Shown: positions 6,249-12,803 of the stretch, one piece after another | Layout: each line of letters begins with the position of its first letter | Position numbering within the stretch: the stretch's first letter is position 1 | From: JARRNJ01 sp037385045 | GTDB lineage: Bacteria; Pseudomonadota; Gammaproteobacteria; JASBUN01 | DNA length: 13,792 bases | Direction of reading: 5' to 3' | Assembly (NCBI GenBank): GCA_037385045.1 | Contig: JARRNJ010000069.1 | Coordinates: 1 to 13,792, forward strand | Translations under genes and position numbers: made by a program | Notes under the pieces: generated by a model | What the model was told of the DNA's origin: nothing | What the model saw: the letters and a program-made list of their open reading frames with translations, nothing else | Databases searched by the model: none

Positions 6249-7220
6249 TCATGGTGCTCCCCCGCTGCCATCGGCCGTGCCGGTGCCGGCCAGCGGCGTG
6301 ATGGTAGCCGAGGGGTCGGCGGCGCCGGGATTGCGCGCCTCCAGCACCGCCGCCGCGGCGATCAACAGGCCGCCGATAATTTCCTTGGCGTCCATCGCCT
6401 CACCACCGAGCCACAGGGCCGAGGTCACCGCCGCCAGCAACTCCACCAACAGCAGCACCGACGCGCGGCCGGCCTCCATGTGCGTGACGCCATACTGGGT
6501 GGCGATGGTGGCCAACAGCACCCAGGCAACGCCGAACACCGCCAGCCAGCGCCAGCTGGACTCCGCCAGCGGCGGCAGTGCCAGCCCCTGGAACAGGATC
6601 AGCAGCACCGACAGCAGCGCGCACCCCACGAACACCGCCGCCGTTTTCACGCCGACGGACAGCTGTTGCGCGGCGCGGCAGGTGACGTTGTTGAGCGCAA
6701 ACGCCATGCCAGCGGTGACCGCCAGCAGGTCCGCCGCCGAACCCGCGGCGCTCACGGCCCCGGGCTGCACCAGCATCACCAGCGCACCGGTCACGGCCAC
6801 CGCCACGGCGAACCAGCGCCGCAGCGCCACCACTTCGCCCAGGAACAGGCGCCCGCCGATCACACCCCACACCGGGGCCAGGTAAAACAGCATCATGACG
6901 CGGATCACCTCGCCCTGGCTGAGCGCGGTGACGAAGGCCAGGTTGGCGTAGCCGCCCAGGGCCACCAACAGCAGGAATTGATTCCGCCGCCGCCACCACC
7001 GGCGGCGTTCGCGCAGCAGCAGCGGCAGCATCAGCACCGCCACCAGTCCGTAGGCGACCAGAATCAGCACCGGATCGCTGATACCGCGCTGGTGAAAGAA
7101 CTTCAACGGCCACCAGATCAGGCCCCACAAGGTGGCGCCGAACAGCAGCACCGTCACCGGCAGCCACGGGCCCGCGGCGCGGCCCGGATACAGAGCGGTT
7201 GTTCCGTTCGCATCGTGCAT
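6249..7220 (-). CDS. EamA/DMT family transporter
   Basis: A 323-residue inner-membrane protein of the drug/metabolite transporter superfamily with two EamA repeats and about ten hydrophobic segments. The first spans roughly 17-36 (VTVLLFGATLWGLIWWPLKF), and the last ends near 290 in GGLLIAAAAVLEARNPG. The tail after that is short and Ala/Gly-rich. Relatives export or import small metabolites such as amino acids. ATG 7220 overlaps the TGA of the upstream gene by one base (TGATG), so translation is probably coupled; the TTG codon just before it is a less likely start. Its place at the end of the enzyme block suggests transport of the pathway's product or substrate, but nothing in the sequence gives specificity. 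Confidence 0.9.
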   Translation of the reverse strand: MHDANGTTALYPGRAAGPWLPVTVLLFGATLWGLIWWPLKFFHQRGISDPVLILVAYGLVAVLMLPLLLRERRRWWRRRNQFLLLVALGGYANLAFVTALSQGEVIRVMMLFYLAPVWGVIGGRLFLGEVVALRRWFAVAVAVTGALVMLVQPGAVSAAGSAADLLAVTAGMAFALNNVTCRAAQQLSVGVKTAAVFVGCALLSVLLILFQGLALPPLAESSWRWLAVFGVAWVLLATIATQYGVTHMEAGRASVLLLVELLAAVTSALWLGGEAMDAKEIIGGLLIAAAAVLEARNPGAADPSATITPLAGTGTADGSGGAP

Positions 7221-8038
7221 CAATCAAACCAGCGGAAGTCGGGCGGACAATGGTGCGCAAGCCAGGTGCGGGCGACGGCGCTCCGGGGGTCCACGGCGGC
7301 CTGGCACCAGCGCGGCCCGTCGCGGTGCATGGGGGCTGTCTCCGGCACCAGCAGGGGCCGGCCTTCGCGAAACGGCAGGGTGGAAAGCTGGATTTCCCAC
7401 GGCACCGCACCGCCGCGGCGGCGGCCGAAGGAGATCTCGAAATCCAGCAACTGCAGCACCCGCTCGCGCGGATAGCGTTCGCGTTCGATCGCCTCGGCCA
7501 GCGACGGCGCCGGCGGCAGCATGCAGGTACGCCCCAGGGCGAACATGAAATAATCGCCGCTGACCACCAGGCAGCCGCCGCGGGCGCACAGCTCGCCGGT
7601 GCCGTCGCTTTCACCCAGCAGCTCCAGCGCCGCCAGATCGCCGTCGCTGCCGTCGAGGCGCTGCCAGTGTTCGCGGTAGTTGGCATGGACGCCGTCCTCC
7701 ACCAACAGGCCGCCGGCAAAGCGCATGCGCCCGACGTCGGCGCGTCCCGAGTCGGGTTGGTAGTCGAGATGCCGGTGCCAGCGGCAGATGTCGTGCTCCA
7801 CCTGCAGCATGCCGGCGAAACCCTGCTGCGCCGCCAACAGTTGCAGCTGCGCGTCGTCCAGGTCTTCCAGGCAGCGGGCGCCGTCCATGTCCGGCCGGTC
7901 GGCGGGCACGCGCAAATCGCAATACAGCGACCCGGTCTGCAGCCAGAGCACGCGGGTCTCAGTGTCGAGCGAGCCGTCGGCATCGCGCAGCGAGAGCCGG
8001 TTCCAGACGCCGTGGTACCGGGCGGGCACGCTATTCAT
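7220..8038 (-). CDS. Conserved-looking protein of unknown function
   Basis: I do not recognise this 272-residue protein with confidence. It has no signal peptide or membrane segment, so it should be cytoplasmic. It looks beta-rich, with recurring short aromatic motifs: GVWNRLSL near 10-17, WLQTGSLYCDLRVP near 32-45, CRWHRHLDYQP near 84-95, VGRMRFAGG near 101-110, and a C-terminal WEIQLSTLPF stretch. These suggest a ligand-binding barrel, an inference only. ATG 8038 overlaps the stop of the metallo-beta-lactamase-fold gene by 8 bases, and its TGA overlaps the EamA start, so it is translated with both. The open frame continues upstream of 8038 inside the neighbouring gene, but that part has unnatural composition (rich in Arg, Ser, Thr and Pro) and was left out. 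The tight fit makes a role in the same pathway likely. Confidence 0.85.
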   Translation of the reverse strand: MNSVPARYHGVWNRLSLRDADGSLDTETRVLWLQTGSLYCDLRVPADRPDMDGARCLEDLDDAQLQLLAAQQGFAGMLQVEHDICRWHRHLDYQPDSGRADVGRMRFAGGLLVEDGVHANYREHWQRLDGSDGDLAALELLGESDGTGELCARGGCLVVSGDYFMFALGRTCMLPPAPSLAEAIERERYPRERVLQLLDFEISFGRRRGGAVPWEIQLSTLPFREGRPLLVPETAPMHRDGPRWCQAAVDPRSAVARTWLAHHCPPDFRWFD

Positions 8039-8813
8039 AGAACCCCGGAAAGCGCTTGCGGCTGCGATAAAACGCCATATCGTGGTTGGGCCAGATTTCC
8101 GCGCCGCTGTCCGCGGCCCAGTGCTTGAGCTTGCGGATGCTGGCCAGGGCCAGGTCCTCGCGCTCCTCCCAGCACAGGCCCGGCGCCACCTCCTGCTCCA
8201 GGTTCTCGCGCAAGTCCGCGGCGTCGCCGGCCAGCAGGATCGGCGGCCCTTTGGGCAGCTCGATGTACATGGACATGTGGCCCGCGGTGTGGCCCGGCGA
8301 CTCCAGGGCGCGCACCCCGGGTGCCAGATCGTATTCACCGCCGGCGAAGCGCCAGTGGTAAGGGCCGGCGAAATCGTCGGCGAAATAGGCCTCATCGGCG
8401 TGAGCGCTGGCGGCTTCCCACTCGCGCCGGTGGACGTGCACCTCGGCGTGGGCCATGTCGGTCAGTCCGCCGCCATGGTCGAAGTGCAGGTGGCCGATGA
8501 ACACCACGTCCACGTCCCGGGGCTGCAGGCCCAGCTGGCCCAGGCGGTTGCTGAGCCGGTCTTCCGCGGTCATCTCCGGCGGCCCGAACGGGAAGCCGTC
8601 GTGCTCGTAGTAGCGGGCCCGCAGCGAAGGCTGGTTGATCTTGGCGTAGTCGCAGCCGACGTCGTAGAGAATGCGGCCGTTGGCGGTTTCGATCAGGTAA
8701 GCGAGGATCGGCGCCTCGATGATGACGCCGTGGCCGCGATTGCGGGTTGAGAGCGTCTTCTCATAGCGGTGGGTGCCGGTGAGCAGCGGCCAAAAGCGCT
8801 TTACCTGGGTCAT
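8031..8813 (-). CDS. Metallo-beta-lactamase-fold hydrolase, AHL-lactonase-like
   Basis: A 260-residue, probably cytoplasmic metallohydrolase. The zinc ligands are complete: HLHFDH at 108-113, His175 in SPGHTAGH, Asp197 in LLAGDAA and His244 in WPNHD. The layout resembles AiiA/AttM (BlcC)-type lactonases, which open gamma-butyrolactone or acyl-homoserine lactones, with a long segment before the HxHxDH motif. Other members hydrolyse thioesters or amides, so the substrate is open. ATG 8813 has a strong AGGAGG site 5 bases upstream. It starts 39 bases after the second SDR gene ends and overlaps the next gene by 8 bases. In this cluster a role in catabolism is more likely than quorum quenching, because no signal synthase or receptor is nearby. 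Confidence 0.9.
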   Translation of the reverse strand: MTQVKRFWPLLTGTHRYEKTLSTRNRGHGVIIEAPILAYLIETANGRILYDVGCDYAKINQPSLRARYYEHDGFPFGPPEMTAEDRLSNRLGQLGLQPRDVDVVFIGHLHFDHGGGLTDMAHAEVHVHRREWEAASAHADEAYFADDFAGPYHWRFAGGEYDLAPGVRALESPGHTAGHMSMYIELPKGPPILLAGDAADLRENLEQEVAPGLCWEEREDLALASIRKLKHWAADSGAEIWPNHDMAFYRSRKRFPGFYE

Positions 8814-8852
8814 GTCCGCCTCCTGGTCATTGGCTTTTGCGTCACCGCCGGT

Positions 8853-9629
8853 TCAACAGGTCAGCTCGCCGCGGTCGACGTTCAACGCCTGGCCGGTGAT
8901 ATTGGCCGCGGCGTCCGAGGCCAGAAACAGATAGGCGCCGGCCACATCCTCGGGCTGCATCAGGCCGGGCAGCGCCTGCACCGACACGATGGACTCCAGC
9001 AGCGCCTCGCGGCTGCCGCCCCGACGCCCGGCCATGTGCTCGGCCGAGCGCAGGGACGCGTCGGTACGCACCCAGCCCGGGCAGACCGCGTTGACGGTGA
9101 TGCCGCGCCCGCCCAGCTCCCGGGCCAGGGCGCGCATGAAGCCGAGATTGGCGTGCTTGGAAGCGCAATAGGCGCTGAATTCCGCCTCGGCGCTCTTGCC
9201 CCAAACCGATGCGGTGATGACGATGCGCGCGCCGGGCGCCATGGCGGCCGCCGCTTCGCGGGTCACGTAGTAGGTGCCGAGCACGTTGATGTCGATGATG
9301 CGCCGGAAGGTTTCCTCCACGGCGGCGCCCGGTTCCAGGATCGGCGTGACGCGCTCCAGACCGGCGTTGTTGATCAGCACATCCAGGGGGCCCAGGGTGC
9401 CGACCGACTCCGCCACCCGGGCGCGGTCGCTGATATCGCATTGCAGCCCGGTCACCGGGCGGCCAGATTGCGCCGACAGGCTGCCGGCCGCCTCGTGCAC
9501 GTCGGGCGTGTCGGCCAGCACGTACACCTCGGCGCCGGCGGCGGCGAACGCCCGGGCGATGCCGTAGCCGATGCCGCGGCTGGCCCCGGTCACCAGCACC
9601 CGTTTGCCGCTGAACTCGAAGCCGGACAC
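8853..9629 (-). CDS. Short-chain dehydrogenase/reductase (second SDR)
   Basis: A 258-residue classical SDR of cytoplasmic NAD(P)-dependent oxidoreductases. The Rossmann motif TGASRGIG is at 14-21, NNAG at 87-90, catalytic Ser141, and Tyr154-x3-Lys158 (YCASK). The conserved PG turn after the active site is present (VCPGWVRTD). Asp40 at the end of the second strand hints at NAD rather than NADP use. The start is GTG 9629, six bases after the amidohydrolase stop; a GGGGTAGGG stretch upstream may serve as ribosome site. It is not closely similar to the other SDR in the window, so the two probably act on different substrates or different steps. The substrate is unknown. Confidence 0.93.
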   Translation of the reverse strand: MSGFEFSGKRVLVTGASRGIGYGIARAFAAAGAEVYVLADTPDVHEAAGSLSAQSGRPVTGLQCDISDRARVAESVGTLGPLDVLINNAGLERVTPILEPGAAVEETFRRIIDINVLGTYYVTREAAAAMAPGARIVITASVWGKSAEAEFSAYCASKHANLGFMRALARELGGRGITVNAVCPGWVRTDASLRSAEHMAGRRGGSREALLESIVSVQALPGLMQPEDVAGAYLFLASDAAANITGQALNVDRGELTC

Positions 9630-9635
9630 CGCGCC

Positions 9636-10283
9636 CTACCCCGCCGCCCGGGCGCGGGCGCCCCAGGCCGCCAGCACCCGCTCGGTGTCCCACACTTCGC
9701 CGAGAATGCTGCCCTCGCCGCGGGTCATGGCCAGGGCGGCTTCGTGAATGGCCGGGTCGCTGGCGGCGCAGGCATCGGCGACAGTGACGCAGGAAAAACC
9801 GCGGTCGACGGCCTCGCGCAGGGTCGAATGCACGCACACCTCGGTGGTGATGCCGGTGAGCACCAGGCGCTGCACGCCGGCGTTGCGCAGCATCAGTTCC
9901 AGGTCGGTCTGGTAAAAGGCGCCGTAGCCGGGCTTGTCCACCACCGGCTCGCCCGGCAGCGGCGCAAGCTCGTCGATGATGTCGTGTCCGTATTCGCCGC
10001 GCACCAGCAGCCGCCCCATGGGACCCATGGAGCCGATCGCCGCCCCGGCGTCCAGGCTGCGCGCCATCTTCGCCGGCGAACAGTCGCTGAGGTCGGGGCG
10101 GTGGCCCTCGCGGGTGTGCACGATGGCCAGTCCGCGTGCGCGGGCGGCGGCCAACAACTGCTGGATGCAGGGAATGGGCGCCCGCAGGCGCGCGATGTCC
10201 ATGCCCGCCTGCCCGGCGTAGCCGCCCGGCGCGCAGAAATCGCGCTGCATGTCGATAACCAGCAAGGCCCAGGCGGCGCTCAT
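9636..10283 (-). CDS. Isochorismatase-family cysteine amidohydrolase (biuret/N-carbamoylsarcosine amidase-like)
   Basis: A 215-residue cytoplasmic hydrolase. The catalytic triad is visible: Asp11 in VIDMQRDF, Lys117 in VDKPGYGAF, and Cys150 in GITTEVCV, with the Gly-Ile cis-peptide before it. THTREG-like HTREGHRPDLSDC at 56-68 and the GEYGHDIIDEL stretch are features I associate with biuret hydrolase and N-carbamoylsarcosine/ureidoacrylate amidases. Those enzymes split a urea-type C-N bond to release ammonia and CO2. It lacks the PYPWPYDG-type leader that many biuret hydrolases have. ATG 10283 overlaps the creatininase stop by 4 bases (ATGA). Pairing with a creatininase fits stepwise attack on a cyclic ureido or amide compound; exact substrate unknown. 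Confidence 0.9.
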   Translation of the reverse strand: MSAAWALLVIDMQRDFCAPGGYAGQAGMDIARLRAPIPCIQQLLAAARARGLAIVHTREGHRPDLSDCSPAKMARSLDAGAAIGSMGPMGRLLVRGEYGHDIIDELAPLPGEPVVDKPGYGAFYQTDLELMLRNAGVQRLVLTGITTEVCVHSTLREAVDRGFSCVTVADACAASDPAIHEAALAMTRGEGSILGEVWDTERVLAAWGARARAAG

Positions 10284-11053
10284 GCTGCGCCTCCGAACTC
10301 GCGGCGCACCGCCGCGGCGAAGCCAGAGCACACCGCCTCCACCAGCAGCGCACCCTTTTCGGCGCTGGCCCCGCGGGCCGACGACAACACGCCGGAGGTG
10401 GGCACCCAATGGGTGTGGGGCGGGTACATATCGTAAGGCGGAAACTCCGCCGGACCATCGTCGGGGATCCGCTCCTGCCACACCAGGTCGGGATGAAAAT
10501 GCAGCATCAGCGACGTCTCGATCACCGCCGCGTGCTCCAGCGCGAAGCCGGGAAAGCCGTCGGGGAAGATTTGCTCCAACACCTCCTCGCTGCAGAAGTC
10601 CCAGTATTCGCTGCGCATGATGCGCATGCGGTGCTCGCGCCCCAGGTCGCGCATGGCCAGGTCGATGCCTTCGATGAGAAACCATTGGTTCTCGTAGTGG
10701 CCGTCCACCAGCACCACCTTGCCGACGCCGTGGCGCCCGAGTTCGCGGATCACGTCGCGCGTGACCTGGCTCAGGTGGTCGCCGTCGAGGCTGGTGGTGC
10801 CGGGAAAATGCTGGCCGCCGCCGCAGCGCGGCTGCGACTTGTAGCCGTAGCTCAGCGCCGGCGCCACAATGCCGCCGACGCGGCGCGCCGTCTCGCAGGC
10901 CACCGCGGTGGACAGCAGCGCGTCCACCCCCAGGGGCAGGTGCGGGCCGTGCTGCTCCAGCGAGCCGCAGGGCAGGAACACCACCGGATCCTCCTGCTCG
11001 ACCCGCTGCCGGTATTCCACCCAGCTCATGCGTTCCATCAGAACTTCTTTCAT
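10280..11053 (-). CDS. Creatininase-family amidohydrolase
   Basis: A 257-residue cytoplasmic metal-dependent cyclic-amide hydrolase. By alignment from memory to Pseudomonas creatininase, all metal ligands are kept: Glu33, His35, Asp44, His119 and Glu121 (family E34, H36, D45, H120, E122). So are the neighbouring Tyr120, the flap Trp151 (W154) and the general-base His174 (H178). GGGQHFPGTTSLDG at 78-91 and DGHYEN at 117-122 are also typical. The second active-site Trp (W174) is replaced by Phe170, and the next residue Asp by Ala, which may change specificity. The start ATG 11053 follows an AGGAGA site by 7 bases and the SDR stop by 14. Creatininase opens creatinine to creatine; relatives include MftE peptidase and formamide hydrolases, but overall similarity favours the true creatininase branch. 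No creatinase is seen in the window. Confidence 0.92.
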   Translation of the reverse strand: MKEVLMERMSWVEYRQRVEQEDPVVFLPCGSLEQHGPHLPLGVDALLSTAVACETARRVGGIVAPALSYGYKSQPRCGGGQHFPGTTSLDGDHLSQVTRDVIRELGRHGVGKVVLVDGHYENQWFLIEGIDLAMRDLGREHRMRIMRSEYWDFCSEEVLEQIFPDGFPGFALEHAAVIETSLMLHFHPDLVWQERIPDDGPAEFPPYDMYPPHTHWVPTSGVLSSARGASAEKGALLVEAVCSGFAAAVRREFGGAA

Positions 11054-11067
11054 CGTGGGTTCTCCTG

Positions 11068-11820
11068 CTACGCCATCAACGCGCCGCCGTTGGGGCTGAG
11101 CACTTGGCCGCAATAGAAGCCGGCCCGATCAGAGGCCAGAAACACCACGGTGGCGGCGATTTCGTCCGGCTGTCCCACCCGCCCCATGGGGATGTCGGAT
11201 TCCCTGGCGAGCGTCTCCGCGCTCATCACCGAAGCGTCCAGCATGGCGGTGGCCACCGGCCCCGGTGCGACGGCGTTGACGCGGATCGCCGGGGCGAATT
11301 CCCGCGCCAGGGAACGGGTCAGGGTGATGACGCCGGCCTTGGCCGCGGCATAGGCGGCGTAACCTGCGCGGCCCAGGTATCCGAGCTCGGAGGCGATGTT
11401 GATCACGCAGCCGTGGCCGCGGCGCAGCATCCCCGGCAACGCGGCGCGGCAACAGAGAAACACCGACTTCAGATCGACGTTCATGACGCGGTCCCAGTCC
11501 GCCTCGGTCAGTTCCAGAAACGGTCTTTCCAGCAACACGCCGGCGTTGTTGACCAACAGGTCGACGGCGCCGAAGCGGTCCTCGGCCGCCGCGACCAGGG
11601 CGGCCACCTGGGCGCCGTCGCCGACGTCCGCCTCCACCGCCATCGCCTCCGTGCCGTTATTGCGCAGTTGCACCACCAGGGCGTCGGCCTCGTCGGGCTG
11701 CCGCAGGTGGTTCACCACCACCCGCGCGCCGGCGGCACCCAGCGCCAGGGCGGTGGCCCTACCGATGCCGGTGGCCGCGCCGGTGACCAGTGCCGTCTTG
11801 CCGCGCAGGGACAGCTCCAT
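11068..11820 (-). CDS. Short-chain dehydrogenase/reductase (first SDR, FabG-like)
   Basis: A 250-residue classical SDR, cytoplasmic and NAD(P)-dependent. TGAATGIG is at 13-20, NNAG at 91-94, Asn114 in MNVDLKS, Ser144, Tyr157 and Lys161 (YAAAK). The APGPVATAM loop and a C-terminal FLASDRAGFYCGQVL stretch are typical of FabG/3-oxoacyl reductase-like and sugar dehydrogenase-like members. The substrate cannot be told from sequence. ATG 11820 begins two bases after the desaturase stop (TAGCCATG), so translational coupling is likely; the creatininase gene follows after 14 bases. The open frame continues upstream of the start, but that part lies within the desaturase gene on the same strand and is not coding. 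Confidence 0.93.
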   Translation of the reverse strand: MELSLRGKTALVTGAATGIGRATALALGAAGARVVVNHLRQPDEADALVVQLRNNGTEAMAVEADVGDGAQVAALVAAAEDRFGAVDLLVNNAGVLLERPFLELTEADWDRVMNVDLKSVFLCCRAALPGMLRRGHGCVINIASELGYLGRAGYAAYAAAKAGVITLTRSLAREFAPAIRVNAVAPGPVATAMLDASVMSAETLARESDIPMGRVGQPDEIAATVVFLASDRAGFYCGQVLSPNGGALMA

Positions 11821-11822
11821 GG

Positions 11823-12740
11823 CTACACCGCCGTCAGGAACGACACACCGACGGCGCCGACGAAGGTGTCGGCGCGCCCGGGCCCGGAGGTGACCATGCC
11901 GTAGTCGTCGCCGAGAATGCGTGCCAGGCGGTTGCGGTGAAACGTGCGCCAAAGCTCGGCCATGGGAATCACCTGGGGATCGCCGTCGCCATAGAGCTCG
12001 CGGTGCAGCGCCGGCAGCCGGTGCCAGGGCACGGCGGCCTTGGCGTGGTGGGCGTTGTGATAAACGAAATTCAGGGTCAGCAGGTTGAGCCACGGGTGGT
12101 CGAGCGACACCAGGTTGGAATAGGTGTTCTCGTATTCGTACTCCTTGTCCCGGCGCTTGATGTCCGGCATCTTGCCGTTGGTCAGAATCGGGTAAGCGAC
12201 ATAGGTGTGCTGAAACGCGTCGATGAAACGCAGCACGGTGATGAACAACAGATACGCGAGCGCGTACAGCACCACCGCCCGAGGCGCATACCACCCCAGC
12301 AACGCGAACAAGGCCAGGCGCACGGCCAGGGTCAACAGCACCCGCGCCCGCTGTGACTTGTGATACGGGGAAAAGAACGGCAGCGCGATCACGAAGCCGT
12401 GCATGATCAATTCAACCGCGGGGATATACAGCCGCTCGAGCCCGAACACCAGCTTGCGCACCCAGGCCGGATGCTGGCGCAGGAACTTGCGGTAGTCGAA
12501 GGTGATGACATCGGCGCGGTCGGCGTGATGGCGCAGGTGCTTGCGCTTGAGGTCGCCGAAGCGCGCGTAGCAGGAACCGGTGAGCCAGCTCATGAGCCCG
12601 CCCATGGCCTCGTTGAGTACGGCGCTCCTGAAAATCGTCAGGTGCGCGAACTCGTGGATCAGGTAGGCGGCGATCACCAGGGCGTGGCTCAGCAGCAGCA
12701 CCCCGCCGGCGTTGACGAGATAGTTGTTCGCCGTCAGCAA
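11823..12740 (-). CDS. Membrane fatty acid desaturase-family di-iron enzyme (start uncertain)
   Basis: An integral membrane oxygenase/desaturase of about 305 residues from TTG 12740. The three histidine boxes that hold the di-iron site are intact: HEFAH at 29-33, HLRHH at 68-72, HNAHH at 228-232, plus His178 in DAFQHTY. Hydrophobic segments lie near 12-28, 108-122, 135-152 and 156-172. The family desaturates or hydroxylates lipids and some small molecules using O2. The start is a problem: no ATG or GTG exists in frame after the stop of the preceding gene at 12804. The codons before TTG (12741-12803) encode a hydrophobic run (AIAYALAGYGIGIW) that looks like part of the first helix. The true N-terminus may thus lie upstream through a rare start codon or a frame error. 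An oxidase role in the pathway is inferred. Confidence 0.85.
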   Translation of the reverse strand: MLTANNYLVNAGGVLLLSHALVIAAYLIHEFAHLTIFRSAVLNEAMGGLMSWLTGSCYARFGDLKRKHLRHHADRADVITFDYRKFLRQHPAWVRKLVFGLERLYIPAVELIMHGFVIALPFFSPYHKSQRARVLLTLAVRLALFALLGWYAPRAVVLYALAYLLFITVLRFIDAFQHTYVAYPILTNGKMPDIKRRDKEYEYENTYSNLVSLDHPWLNLLTLNFVYHNAHHAKAAVPWHRLPALHRELYGDGDPQVIPMAELWRTFHRNRLARILGDDYGMVTSGPGRADTFVGAVGVSFLTAV

Positions 12741-12803
12741 CCAGATGCCGATGCCGTAGCCGGCAAGCGCGTAGGCGATCGCTGTCGCGCAGCGCCGGGC
12801 CGC

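Noticed and set aside
8039..8395. N-terminal extension of the unknown protein starting inside the hydrolase gene
   Set aside because: The extra residues have shadow-frame composition and overlap the C-terminal half of the hydrolase. A coupled ATG at 8038 begins the part that looks like a protein.
8031..8813. Quorum-quenching acyl-homoserine lactonase
   Set aside because: The fold and zinc motif fit, but the gene sits inside a catabolic series with no LuxI/LuxR-type gene, so that substrate is not supported.
2947..11053. Peptide-derived cofactor locus (M16 peptidase plus a creatininase-family, MftE-like peptidase, as in PQQ or mycofactocin synthesis)
   Set aside because: There is no precursor peptide, radical SAM enzyme or PqqD-like protein. 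The creatininase matches the true creatininase branch, and the two genes are on opposite strands 6 kb apart.
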